The translations under genes were made by a program, and so were the position numbers. Of a stretch of DNA of 64,000 bases, positions 36,217 to 48,871 are shown piece by piece. Below the pieces are notes generated by a model. That model was not told the origin of the DNA. It ran no database searches and saw only the letters and a list, made by a program, of their open reading frames with translations. Source of the stretch: Arbacia lixula (Eukaryota > Echinodermata > Echinoidea > Arbacioida > Arbaciidae); contig OZ022576.1 in assembly GCA_963669155.1 (NCBI GenBank), positions 529,001-593,000 of the forward strand, given 5' to 3'. Each line of letters starts with the position of its first letter. Position 1 is the stretch's first letter.

Positions 36217-37051
36217 CAGGGAAACCCCGTTATAACGAGGGGATCGGGACCCACACTTTTTCCTCGCTATAGCCGATTGCTCGCTATACCAGTACGTGAT
36301 CAATACATACAGAAAAAATGCATATATAGGACTACACAAATAATAACATATTTACCGTTAGTACTGTAATCTTTTAATGGCTTTGCAAGCATTCTAAATT
36401 GAATTCACTAGCTAACAATTCACTAAAATATCTTACAGCACTGTTGGAAACGTAAATAAATGATATTTCCAACGCCTCTGTTTACCGACAAATGAAGCAG
36501 CGGGGAGGCTCATTTACCCGGCCGTCCCTGCTGGCATGACCGCGTGTATGCAATGAATGATCATTGAATGCAATCTCCAGGCACGGCCGGTCGTACACGC
36601 GCGGTGTCGCATGTGTGTAGAGGCGCCATGTGCATGCGTGACTTCACGGGGGCATGCAGTACCCAGAGCTAGCTGTATAGAGATACGGCTCTGGCAGAGA
36701 CAGTACCGCATGCACGTAATGTGGACATGTATGCATGTGTGGCTGTGTGTGTGTGTGGATTCTTGCACGGTGTGTGTGATCAGTGTTTAACGGCGCAAAG
36801 AAAATTGCTTGACTATGTGCTGTTGTTGCATTTCCCTCGCTGCTCGTAATAACGGGGTTGATTTCTTTTCTTTTTCCTTATTCTTGGGCTGGGAATTTGC
36901 CTCGTTATAGCAGAAATTTCGCTATAGCCGATCTCGTTATATGAAAACAGAATACACGGAGGTCTATGGAAGAAAAATCGGGCCCCAAGAAATGTCCTCG
37001 TAATAACAGGGTTCTCGCTATACCCGTGCTCGTTATAACGGGGTTTCCCTG
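36217..37051. mobile_element. Non-autonomous pogo/Tigger-like DNA transposon after MRPL32
   Basis: Ends are CAGGGAAACCCCGTTATAAC and its exact reverse GTTATAACGGGGTTTCCCTG, flanked by TA at 36215-36216 and 37052-37053. Further tcgctatagccgat copies lie inside each end. The 835-bp body has no transposase frame (longest frames under 90 aa), so it would need a transposase in trans. TA targets with CAG..CTG ends suggest the pogo/Tigger branch of Tc1/mariner. Confidence 0.75.
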
Positions 37052-37576
37052 TACTGCATTAATGCTTGGCTCAATCACTCACTGGACTTGAGCTGGAGTG
37101 TTTGCACAGCATATCTTCTACACTTGGGACCACCCTGCTATGTAGGACGTGATAAGACATATTTTGAGGTATGAAAATATTTATACATGTATGTCACCAT
37201 GGAATGTTTTTTAGTACATGTAACTTGTATATCTTCACAGTTAATCTGTGATCATGTACCTCGCTATGTCATACTGTTTCCAGGCCATGCTTCTATCTTG
37301 TACAATATATGTCAATAAAATATCTGTTGTGATGGTACAGTACGAGAAATTGCATTTTGTTGCAAACTTTGTTCTTCACCATAATCATTCACATTTGTTT
37401 ATCTATACAGTACTGCAGGTTGAGTAATTATTCAAGTTCCCTATAAATCTGCAAGAAAGAAGAAACAAGTGCTGAGTTTTATGTGGGTTATTGCTTTTGT
37501 GAAGGGAAAATAAGAAAGGCCCCTTACTCTGACTAACCGGTAGAGCATTCTGTATCTAAGAAATACTGTACTTTAA

Positions 37577-38315
37577 CCCTATAGAGCCCGGGCTATTTTG
37601 AAATTGCATAGCCCAACCGTTGATCGCGCGATCGCGATGAAAATTGGCACGCACGTCACCGATGCCATGATCTCCACAATTCAATTGTCAATTGCACCAA
37701 AATTATTCAAATTTATTTTTAATTAATTAATTATGCTAGTTAAATGCATAAAAATCATAATTTGGTTGTAAATCTTTAAATACAGCCCCAAACTGCTAGA
37801 TATCAGTCCAGACACTTTTCTTAGGATTATTATCAAATTAGGATTTAAAAAAATGGCAATATCAAAGTTTTTCTTATGTATTTTATTGTTTTTTGAATTT
37901 CTTATGTATTTCTTTGTTTTTTTCGACTTTATGTTTTTCATTGTTTTTTTGATGGAAATCGTTGGCAACACGATTTCAATCATAAATAACATGAAATCTA
38001 TTGTTTTTCAGCAGAAATTATGATACATTTATGAATTTTGGCTAGATACAGAATTTGCATTGGATTTGTACATGAATCACGTTTTCGAGCAATTTTTGGT
38101 CTGACATGCACATACAAAATGTTACGTAACTTCGGAACCGTGTATCCCTGCATCGCAAATTTGGTCTTAAAAGTTGGGTGAGACTTGAAGGAAAAAAGTC
38201 ATGAAACGTTGCGGCGCAATCTTTTCGCGTTACAAATTTATTGCGAAAAATGTTGGGGGGGGGGGCTGTTTTTGCCCCCCTCCCCCCCCCCCCCCCCCCC
38301 CCGGGCTAGATAGGG
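37577..38315. mobile_element. TTAA-flanked element with CCCTATAGAGCCCGGGC ends
   Basis: Left end CCCTATAGAGCCCGGGCTA after TTAA (37573-37576); right end cccgggctagataggg before TTAA (38316-38319). Length 739 bp. The right part carries a G run (38252-38264), then C runs to 38302. No protein frame was recognised, so it is a non-autonomous TTAA element. Confidence 0.6.
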
Positions 38316-41300
38316 TTAAAGGTTCATTTAATGCAGAAGTCAAAAAGAGGAATAGAGTAAAGCAGCTGATGATATGGCAGGTATACTTGGGTAAACATAT
38401 TGTAGGCTTATTGAGATTGATCATGCTGTTGGTATTTATGTGTGATTTATGCAGGAGATTATGGTAAAGAACCTTGGTTTTCTCTCTACTCTCTCATAAA
38501 GCAGTTTGAAGGAGTATTCCAAATGTCTATACATCAATACATATACCTTGTGCCTTCTGAGTGAAAAGTGAGAGATAAGAAATGGGAGGAGAAATATGAA
38601 GAAGTAGATAGGAAAGATCAGTACGGTGAGAAATGAGAGAAAGTGAGATGGGAAGAGGAAGATGAAGAAGAGGGCTAATGGGGAAATGGAAAGAAATGAA
38701 TAAAAAAGAGATGAAGAGAATAGAGAAGTTAAGAGTTATCTTAATTTTACTGTTCAATTTGATGCCCTTGTTGAAAACATTGTACACTGTATTGTACATG
38801 AACTTGATTAGAGCAATCCCATTAGTGTCAATAAGAAGCCCAGGGATAAGTATGTGTGTATGCCAGTGTGCGTGTGTGTGTGTGTGGGTGTGTGTGTTTG
38901 CTTGTGGGTGTGTATGTGGGATGAGGGGTATTTTGTTTTCATTATAGTCAATCAGAATAGAGATCATTGGGGAAAAACACTTGAAATACTTGGAATACAT
39001 GTACTTGGAATACATGTCCATGTACATGAATGCACTTATACATGTATTTTGTATATTTTCAATCTGAGTGTATTTATCAGATCTATGCTGATGCAAGCCT
39101 GCATAGAGATTTTCTATCAACTTTGTACTTGAAAATTTATACATACATGGGTATTTAAAGGAAAAAAATATTGTTAACCTAAATAAATCAGAATTTGCAA
39201 AACTTATTTGAGTCTAAAGAGGCTAACGAAAAATAAGTTCACGCTCTCCATCCTATGTCATATGTCAGCTTCATATTTCACAAACTGATCCTTGAGGTGG
39301 TTCATACGATGTTTTACAGAATTGATTTGGTCTGCAAAAGGAATGCACGACCCATTAAAAGACGCTTTGGTCTATGTGTCTGTTTTAGTTCTGCTTGCTA
39401 GCCACGAGGAACGTTGCACTCTACAGCCTGGAACTTCGGCCCTCACAACCATCGGTCCTTCCGACTGTTGAATGGTGATGGCGCTCTTCAACACCAACTG
39501 ATTATTTGTCCTGCGCGAATCCCTACGAAACACACGCAACAAGTAGCGATATGACCTTTCCAGGAGCCGTTCACACTGAGCATAATAATTCGAGCTTATC
39601 ACCCTATGATCTTTTGTTCCCGGGGCAGTGTCACATCTGTCCGTGTGGACAGTGGCATGTGATCCCATGCTGATCAATAACTCCCCCTTCTCGGTTGCTT
39701 CACCGCCCACGCAAATTGCTTTCCTCAAGTTCTACATTCACAGAGGATGCGGCACGCGGGGGTGTCAGACTACGTCATACCAGGAACTCCATCCACGGCG
39801 TTACGTGAAGATGCAAGAATGCTTATAACGCATGAGTAATGCTCGAGATTGCATGTATAAGAAATGCAGGATAAAGCAATGTCAATAAGGATGCTATTAA
39901 ATGTACAGATAATATCCTAATACACGAATGGATAAGAAATACATTTTCTTCCACGTTACATTTGAATGCTTATAAAACGGATGTTAAAACGTATTTCTTG
40001 CACGCCTATTTCGCTTCCCCACTCCCGCCTTTCACAAAGATGAAAAAAAAGCATTAAGTTATTGAAAAAAAGACTATTTGATATTTTTCTCTCTTATCCT
40101 ATATGTCCCTTAAGTCCTCTTGTATATATCTCCCTCTCGCTCTTTCTCTCTCCCTTTTTATTGCTATGAAGGAAATGAGAATGCCCACACACATGTTCAA
40201 TCACAAACGGAACATGCATGCAGATAAGTCGTGTATGTCAATTCCGATCGGTGACGTCATTATATTCATACGAGCGATGCTGGACTGCTTCTTCCAACTT
40301 GACTGCATCATCCCAGCCCGTTCCATCTACCTGAGACGGTTGCCATGGAGCTAACGTCACCACTTGAGCAGCCCTCCATGCGAGTCGTTCTGATGGTGAC
40401 CTTTCCGTTCTTTCCCGCCATTCTCTCGAAGCTCCACCGCACCGATGTTGTATCGATACATCATTTGTTCCCGTACAGGCACTAAACGTCATACGCACAC
40501 TGTCCCTCGGGCATAGCCTGGCCCTCTGGCGGCGGACCGCAGGACTGGTAAATAATTATTCACCTCCGCCATGTCCGCCAAGTTAACGAAGCTTGAAATG
40601 CTCTACTGAAAATGTAATGAGCGCCCCCTTCAATAAAAAAATAAACATATGGAAAATGGAATATGGGTTATATATTTACGATACAGACTTGAAATCATTC
40701 TTTTCCTAATGCTTTGATATCTTTGTATTTATACAAACGAATGCTGTTCATGAAGATGGGATGAGGGTCGATGTTTACTCTTTAGGAAAAGAGCCAGTGT
40801 TACTCGCCGCTCTCTGTGCTATACGGTATATGATCGCTAAGTCAATGTTTACACAACCTCTAATCTCCGTTGCAGTAATTACGACGTAAATTTAGAGTCG
40901 AACACGGGACCTTGTGCATGTACAAAAAACTTGCAACATCATTATGATTTTGGGACAGCTGACTAGAGTAAATAGATTTCCCAAACATGACGACGAAGAA
41001 TGCCAAAAATAGGCCTATACGTCAAGAAACTGGAGAAATTCAACTTCGCAGAGCCGAATGACATGCTTCCGGTTTCCTGCACAAGCCCACGAAGGTTTTA
41101 CAGTTTAATGAGCACATCTAATACATGGACTATTGCAATTTGACTTTTAACCTGCAAGTTCCCCATTACATGAGTTGAGAGACATAATTGTCTTGCCGAA
41201 ATTACATTTAAAAAGCTGCCTTGTAACAGTCTGATGAACGGAGCCATAGAAGGTGACCTGTACATGGGTCCTGCAGTCATTTCATGACCATGAATTTGTC

Positions 41301-41940
41301 TGCCATATAGTGATGCCATGCCATGTGTGAATGTTTTTCACTAGTAATGAACTTAAATCCCTTAGAGAACCGTTTTATCCAGCACATAAAGGGTTAATTA
41401 TAATTATATAAAAAAAAATCTGAACGAGCCCTTTGGATAGAGTGTCCTTGTGATAGACGAGACGATAGCTGAAATCAAGGATGTCGGCATATGACCTTGA
41501 CGAAGCGGCTACCATTTATTATACATGCTTGCTGGAACTATATGATGTGTTTCCAGAAACAGGTGTGGTTTGACCGTCGAAGGGCGCGTCATTATAATTC
41601 CATATCTGAAGATAAACGATTGATGCAGACAGGTGTGTAGACATGACCTGATGAGATGACAGAAAGTAAGTAGATCGGGACGTTGTATGATGGAAGGATG
41701 GTGTGGTTGGGAGGGGCTATCAAATAAAGAAGAAAAGGGCGAGGATTAGCAGTGGCGTGACAAGAAGAAATGGGAGAGAAGAGACAGACAGAGACAAAGT
41801 AGAGTAGAGACAAAGAGGCATAGAGACAAGTATGAGTCGAGACGGCCAGAGAGAGGGTGTGTCAGTGTGTATATGTATGGGACAATTCTGTATAATTTCT
41901 TTGAATCAAGAAGAAAATGAAAAATGCCGCTTGCATGTGA
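38316..41940. other. Intergenic region without a recognised gene
   Basis: A short GT-rich stretch lies near 38865-38920. A minus-strand frame at 39728-39372 (118 aa) is basic and matches nothing I recognise. A TGACGTCA (CRE) lies at about 40252. There is no convincing gene model. Confidence 0.6.
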
Positions 41941-41951
41941 CATTTTAAAGG

Positions 41952-42312
41952 GCATACACTGTACTGGGAAGGCAAAACAAACCTTCAAAAAATGATCGTC
42001 AGCACTGTTCTTGCCAGTGGCCTTAAATTCATGTATTGTCCATTTCAGAAGCTTGCTGAAAGTTATTTGCCCTCAAATGATGTACATTGGAGTAATGAGT
42101 GATTAAATCACAAATGGTCAAAATGTTCGGCCCGAACATTTTGAGAATTTAATCAATAATCATTAATTACTCCAAATATGTGGACCATTTGAGGGCAGAT
42201 AATTTTCAGCAAACTTCTAAAATGGACAATACATGAATTTAAGGTCATTGGCAATCACAATGCTCACGATCCCCTTTTGAAGGCTTTTTTGCCTTCCCAG
42301 TACAGTATATGC
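41952..42312. mobile_element. Foldback hairpin element, about 361 bp
   Basis: Ends gcatacactgtactgggaag and cttcccagtacagtatatgc are inverted. The arms stay complementary to the centre aaaatgttcggcccgaacatttt near 42121-42142, so almost the whole element is one imperfect palindrome. Confidence 0.8.
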
Positions 42313-42333
42313 TTGACGTCCGTTTAGCAAAGG

Positions 42334-42337
<4 letters not shown>

Positions 42338-42365
<28 letters not shown>

Positions 42366-42771
42366 AGGCGTATTTTGCACAAGGCATCCGCATTTTTCAC
42401 CACTCTCTAGTCATGCGATTCATGTATGTATGTATGATTAATGTATGTATGTATATATATATATAATGCGAAGATTCAAATAACAATAATGTTGTTTTTA
42501 TTTACAAACAAATTTGAAGCATACACCCAGTAATAAGGATAGCGTGCTCCATCCTGTAAATGAACGAAAAACAAGGGGGGGGGGGGAGGCGTATTTTGCA
42601 CAAGGCATCCGCATTTTCACCACTCTCTAGTCATGCGATTAATGTATGTATGTATGATTAATGTATGTATGTATGATTAATGTATGTATGAAAACAAGTT
42701 TTCGTTCATTTACAGGATGGAGTACGCTATCCTTATTACTGGGTGTATGCCTAAAATTTCTTTGTAAATTG
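42338..42771. repeat. G28 run with a duplicated module enclosed by an inverted repeat
   Basis: After 28 G (42338-42365), aggcgtattttgcacaaggc...gtcatgcgatt plus ATGT repeats appears at 42366-42460 and again at 42587-42690. Between and after them, gcatacacccagtaataagg (42519) is inverted as ccttattactgggtgtatgc (42731-42750), with complementarity extending over about 70 bp. Confidence 0.8.
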
Positions 42772-42991
42772 AAATTACCCCAGAAAGCCCTTTCACTAAA
42801 ATCTAATGTAGTTTTTGTAATTTGTCATTAGTACGACTCGTTTCGTTTTTCCTTCATCTCATGCTCGAGTTGGTACGTCTTACATCGCTGCTTTCGATCG
42901 ATCAAACTAGAAATGTGATCCTGAAATTCATTCGCGATCTAAATCATAGCCTAGTCGTAGCAGTGATTCATTATATAGTGCAAGCATACAA

Positions 42992-42999
<8 letters not shown>

Positions 43000-43045
<46 letters not shown>

Positions 43046-43325
43046 CACTCTCATTTCACCTCCCCCCTTCTCTATCTTTCCTCTCTTTCTCTTCACTATC
43101 TCTCTCTCCCTCAATCCATCCATATACCTCTCTCGTTCTCTCTCTTTCCTCTTTCTCTTCACTATCTCTCTCTCCCTCCATTGCCCTCCATCCATCTATA
43201 TACCTCTCTCGTTCTCTCTCATCCCCCCTTCTCTCTCTTTCCTCTCTTTCTCTTCACTATCTCTCTCTCCCTCCATCTATCATGTCCATGTACCTCTCTC
43301 GTTCTCTCTCCTTTTGTTTGCTCTC

Positions 43326-43400
<75 letters not shown>
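43000..43400 (+). repeat. CT-rich tract with two pure CT arrays
   Basis: Pure CT near 43003-43042 and 43329-43398, with related CTCTCTCCCTCCAT units between (repeated tacctctctcgttctctctc at about 43125, 43201 and 43291). It lies about 550 bp upstream of the GPCR start codon. Confidence 0.9.
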
Positions 43401-43401
<1 letters not shown>

Positions 43402-43936
43402 CGCAACATTTGCTCTCTCACCGTGATCCGTGGCGTTTGCACGCCGCCCTACTCTAACTTCCCCCTCGGTTATATCGCTTGTTTATGCACACGCATTCTC
43501 CTTCACGATGCTCATCAACTTCACTGCGCACAAGTCATCAGGTCCGCTCCACCGTGCCTGCAGACAGACAACGCGAGCTCGACATTGGCTCTGAGTGTGA
43601 CGTCGCCAGCAGGCTGCATGTGTACTCCCATGTGCTTCACGGATCCTCGTGCGTGGCGGCTTGCTCCTAGTGGCTCGTGTCGGCCGACGTGGACGGTGTC
43701 ATCGCATGACGTCGGGTTGTTTCTGTTGCTATAACGCAGTCCATGCAGCGACCCGACTCAGTATCTACCCCGATGGCTACAGGCTTTGACCTCGATTTAT
43801 TGCTTCACTGTGTGCGGACAGGTTCTCAAGACTGCATGGGCAAGAAATTTGCTGAAAATATTGCTTAACAGTTGCAAATTGATTGAGCGGTTTATCGCTA
43901 AAGTTTTTCACTGATTCAACGAGTCTTGGATTCAAC

Positions 43937-43951
43937 ATGCCAGCACCATGA
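43937..43951 (+). promoter_or_regulatory. Four-codon upstream ORF overlapping the GPCR start
   Basis: ATG CCA GCA CCA TGA: the stop codon TGA (43949-43951) overlaps the GPCR ATG (43948-43950) as ATGA. Such an arrangement can reduce initiation or make it depend on reinitiation. Whether the uORF lies in the mature leader depends on the unknown transcription start. Confidence 0.4.
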
Positions 43952-44473
43952 CAAATAATTCTACCCTATGGCTTGATTCGTCTATACGACCGACATCGCC
44001 GTCCGTCGTCGGGTACTTTTCCGCCTCGTCGTCGTCGCATCCCGTGGTCGTCTCCCCCTCCCCCACAATGGAGGAAGGCCCGTCCGCCGTGTCCCCGGCC
44101 GCCATCGTCCAGGTCACCATCATGTCCATCATCATCGCCATCGCGCTCCTCGGCAACATCTGTCTCATCCTCATCATCGTCACGGACCTGCGCCTCCGGA
44201 CGGTCCATAACAAGATGGTGATCAACCTTGCGGCCTGTGGGCTCTTCACGGTGGTCACCAACGGCCCCTTCATCCTATCCACCCTGGCGAAGGAGGCGTG
44301 GATCTTCGGGGAAGCGTGGTGTCAGTTCAATGGATTCACGACGTCAGTATACGGGTTGGCCGTCGTGCTGACCCTAGCCATGATCTCCATCAATCGCTAC
44401 CAGATCATTGGCCCAGCCACCCCCCGGAGAGCACCCTGGGTCACGGAGAAGAGGATTCCAGTAGTCATTGCAG
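43948..44473 (+). CDS. Rhodopsin-class GPCR, first coding exon (TM1-TM3); rest not found
   Basis: Encodes about 175 residues ending at a CAG|gtaagc donor in phase 1. The N-terminus has N-glycosylation sequons (NNST at 3-6) and is Ser/Pro rich. TM1 is about 55-78 with GN (N70, position 1.50); TM2 about 88-112 has NLAACGLF, so the usual Asp 2.50 is Gly98; ECL1 has W-x-F-G before C125 (3.25); TM3 about 126-148 ends in NRY (149-151) instead of DRY. NRY occurs in melatonin receptors and in related insect/invertebrate receptors such as Tre1/moody, so this is probably an orphan of that broad group. TM4-7 should be in a downstream exon, but none was recognised to 64000. The start is the first ATG of a long open frame; a four-codon uORF overlaps it. 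Confidence 0.8.
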
Positions 44474-45794
44474 GTAAGCAACATATATAGCTTCTTTGCC
44501 TATTCTTCTTCGTCTTCTACATACATCTGTCTACTGTTCGTTTTCTAATTTTTCTTCTTTTCTCTGTTTTTTTTTTTTTACTTATCCTTCTCCAATCATG
44601 CCAATGACATGACGTCATCTTTTTCCATTTTTCTTCTAAATTCTTCCTCTTCTTCCCCCCTCTTCAAACATGTACTGTACATATTCTACTTATTTATGTC
44701 ATATCTTTTGTATTCACCATTGTTTCATACCATCGTAACATATTATATAACTTGAAATTTTATTTTTCCAAATCGATAGTGCACACCAGAACAGTATTAC
44801 CCATGTCAATGATAAAGTGTAAACATATCTTGAGGTCACACCCCCTCCCCCCCCCCCCCCCTTCCATCTATTTATTCGAGGAAAATGCTTTTCGCCCTAT
44901 TTTCGGGTATCGTAACTTCAGCAAGTGTGACATAACATGTACAGAGTTGGACTAATTATGTTGTTCGTGAATCCAGTGTGCCTGGCTTGGTGAAAGGTAC
45001 TGACGTGACTGGGGTAGTGTTCGTGTTGTGTTACTGAACTTCAACAACATTGGTGGAAGCCAAAATGCGAGTGCCAAGGGTGAATCACTACGCTGGTTAT
45101 TTATAAGTCTGGAAATCCCCTGACGATGTGATGATTAAAATCAAAAATGTAGATTGCCGTCAGAAAGGACAAATGCCAAATATAAAACTAGAACGGAATG
45201 TGAGAACGGAAAATAAAGGGAGAGCAATTCATTATTTGGGGAAGGTTATTACAATTTCCACTCTCGTAACGGCTAATTCGGTATGCATTTTGTTTACGAC
45301 TCGACTTTTTCAAGCGTGATTCATGATTAATGATGACGATTGAAAGAGTGGTTGACTCCCTCCCCTCGAGATTAGAGCTGTACCTGTGGCGGACTCGGTG
45401 GGCACGGCCCGCATGCCTTGATAGACCAACAGATAAGCACCCGCTGGAAATGGCTTGAGCTTGCCCACACTCGCAATGAACCGTTTCCGACGTGCGGATC
45501 CGAGGCGAGTTTTAAAGGGGGAAAATCCCAAAGACGATGAGGTGGGGAGATTACTGATAGTATGTGACAGGGCACCCAGAGCTCGTGAGTTGGTCGCATA
45601 GGGAATAGAGAGTAGGGGCATTAAGGGGGCATATATATGATGCATACCAGCGTATATGAATATACCATATACATACACATAAAGCTATGTTCACAAAATA
45701 TATACACATATTTTTTTTCGACATAGTAACATACAAATGGGTATATATCAGATCACGACATTATGCATGTCACCAACCCACAAGGTATTGTCTG

Positions 45795-47696
45795 CATGAA
45801 GCATATCATGCATTATTCATGACACTGGGATGGAAGCATCATGAATTATTCATGATGTAAGTTGCTAGTGGATTGCGAGGTGTGATTCGCAACGGTCATA
45901 TATGTGTTTTGAATTGGTTATCTCACACAAACACTATTTGAGGTCCAAATTTGTCCAAAAGTAAAAATATCATTAAATATTCAAAGTATTGGACCATTTA
46001 TGAGCAGGTTTCGGTTAGTGCGCTGCACTGACCATAGTATTTAAACCCCTACTTACTACATTTTTTGTATCACACATGACGAAGTGTTGCAGCGGCGCAC
46101 GAAACGTCTTATCTTTTTCGATTCCGTTTACCATACATTGCAACTTTGCGAGACAAACGATTATCACTAGCAAATTATCCGCAATGAGTAACATATCTAG
46201 CATTCAAGGAATTATTATACGGATAACATTTGATGAGATGGCATACTTTGATCTTATGATGTGTACATTTCAGCTTGCATCTGTCGTAACTTTTAAAAAA
46301 TCATTTTTAAAAGTGTCAAAAGTTATTTGTTAGCACCTAGTGCAATCACAAGAACAAGCACAAAGTTGAAACAGGCCGTGTGCATGCTAGGTGTGGCTAG
46401 GTTAGGCAGTGTAATGAGCTATTATGCTAGCATAGCTTTACATATCATCCACTATCATCCATATAAGCTGTTATAAGTACATTTTCACAATAGAACATAA
46501 TCTACACTGAGAACATTATGGTATTAATAACAACACTTTCAATTTCTCATTGAGATAGTAATGTGAGGAGAGCGTAGCAATTAATAGTCATTTGCACTGT
46601 CTCTCTGAAATATAACACTAAGAGGTAAAAAAAACTCTCAGACAGCAAAATATTATCTTGCCATTCGAAAATTCGTCTTAACTTGCTGCAGTATTCCCCC
46701 CTCAAAATAAAATGTTTAAAGCTGTAACACAAGGAATGCATAAATAGGGTACATGCATTTGTCACTTGTCATAAATGTCCTTGACACATTTCAAAGCTAT
46801 CCGAATTTTACAACGGTCATTTGGGATTTAACACCATGAATATCTCGTAATATACCAGAAAGTCGGTCAATTAAAGTTTTAAAACAAACGTGTACGACTA
46901 TTTTACATTAATTTTGCTTACTGTTTATCAAAAGAAAGGTGAAATTGTTGTTATTTCTACCATATTTTTACAAGTTATTTCCTGTACTAAAACATGTGCT
47001 CATTTCTGGGACCAGCTGAAACATATGTCCATTACATTGTTGTTATTTTGAAGTGTGGAGGAACTTTGCATATGACTAAGCTTCCGATTTCTCTCACATT
47101 TGCCTTACTTATTCTAGGAAAATATTTTGACACTTTTAAAAACCAAAAAGATTATTTTGTGACATTTCATAAACCATTACTCTTGTAATAATCGTTCAAA
47201 TATTTAATGAGATTCTCAGTTTTGACAAATTTCACCAGTTATTACTTTTGTAATATTCCTTCAAATATTTATTAAGATTCTCATTTTTTTTTTTTTACAA
47301 ATTTGAACCTGAAAATGTGCGTGTTTTACATGATTAATTCAGAACACAACAATATCCATCATGCATAGTACATGCATACTAGCAACTGCCAGCATAGTGT
47401 CATTAATAATTCATGATCCTGGTAGAACAGAACCCATGGGTTGACATATGTGATGCACAATGGACACTGTTTTGCTATGAATTACCTACATATATGTCCA
47501 AATTCTTCCAAAAATGAAATCACATTAAACATTAGAAGGATTATTACAAGAACAGAAATCGATGAAATGTCGCGAAATCTGCTTTTAAAGAATTGACGTC
47601 CTGCGACTTAATGATGTGTACATTTCATTTCGATTCGAGCTGTAACTTATTTTAAAGTATTTTTATTAAAGTGTCACAAGTTTTTTTAACACCTAT
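45795..47696 (+). repeat. Two diverged copies of a dispersed repeat (45795-46336 and 47385-47696)
   Basis: Shared blocks in the same order: attcatgat, then ccaaa(t)tt.ttccaaaa...taaatatt, then gatgtgtacatttca...gtaactt...aaagtgtca.aagtt...tagcacct/taacacct. Both copies end at the same motif (46335 and 47695), suggesting a common 3' end. Confidence 0.5.
47177..47309 (+). repeat. Tandem duplication of about 65 bp
   Basis: ttactcttgtaataatcgttcaaatatttaatgagattctca is followed by ttacttttgtaatattccttcaaatatttattaagattctca, each leading to acaaattt. Confidence 0.7.
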
Positions 47697-47734
47697 TTTA
47701 AACACTCAGCCGCCTACACACGCCTACACACTTA

Positions 47735-47737
<3 letters not shown>

Positions 47738-47775
<38 letters not shown>

Positions 47776-47830
47776 ACACACACACATACACACACACACA
47801 CAACACACACACACACACACACAAACACAC
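47738..47830 (+). repeat. CA microsatellite
   Basis: CA array with occasional TACA and ACAA interruptions. Confidence 0.95.
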
Positions 47831-48799
47831 GTACACAAAATGATGTGTATTTTGTATTTTGATGTTTTGTATCTGTTTCTTGTATTATTCATATCATTGG
47901 CGTGTATATTTTGATATGAATGTGACAACTCCATATTGATGTGGTTAATTGGGCAACCTCTCCTCCTCCTCTCCCCCCCCCCCCCCCCATCTCTTCCCAT
48001 TTTCGCTCGTATTTTCTTTATAACATTTTTGTATAAAGTGTAGGTAATGGTTATATATCAAAACAAGCAAATATTGCTTAGAGTGAATGTTATATGAAGT
48101 GTTATCTTTTCTGCATTTGTTTTGTTCTTGTGATAAGAAAGGTGTGGCAACCCTTCAAGCTGTAAGCTTTTATTCTCAGACCTCTGTATGTTCCACTGTG
48201 TACAAGTATATGTATGTCTTGATACTTTGTACATATCTTTAATAGATTATTATTTGTCACATGTATACGTTATGTGTCATTGTTCGTATCACGTTGTTTA
48301 TTATTGGTCAATTATGCAGGAATGAATAAATGAATAAATTAATTAATAAATAAAATATATTCATGCATACATGGTCATTAAGATCAATGATACCGTATCT
48401 ATTACCATTGGCATGACTATCCCTCTGCGTGAAAGACTACCACAACCCGTGATGGTTATTCACCCTCAAAGAATAGCAAGTCCCGCTGTTGGCCGAGACA
48501 CGCTGATTTATCATTTAATATGCTTGCTTTATCAAACAGAGCCAAGCCTCTTTTACCTGGGTACTTCCAAGTGCTAGTACAAGATCTTTACTGTCAACTC
48601 AGAAGATGTATGTTAATCATGCCAGCTCAACCGTTGGAGGGCGTATGAATACGAATTACGTATAGCGCTCAGAGTATTAAAGAGATAATAAACAGATTCT
48701 GCACTTACCTGTCATGCCAGCACAATATAATACATATGTAATTTGAAGAAAAAAAACACAACCCCCACCTCCCTTCCACAAGCCTCTATCTATCTAGTC

Positions 48800-48812
48800 C
48801 CCCCCCCCCCGC

Positions 48813-48869
<57 letters not shown>
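48800..48869 (+). repeat. Poly-C and CT microsatellite
   Basis: C runs split by one G, followed by about 23 CT units. Confidence 0.95.

Positions 48870-48871
<2 letters not shown>

Noticed and set aside
39372..39728. 118-residue minus-strand frame rich in Arg
   Set aside because: Looks mildly protein-like, but there is no known motif, no splice-supported neighbours and no conserved pattern that I can name.
42822..43734. 211- and 150-residue Ser-Leu-rich frames
   Set aside because: Translation of CT-rich simple repeat; no domain and no splice context.
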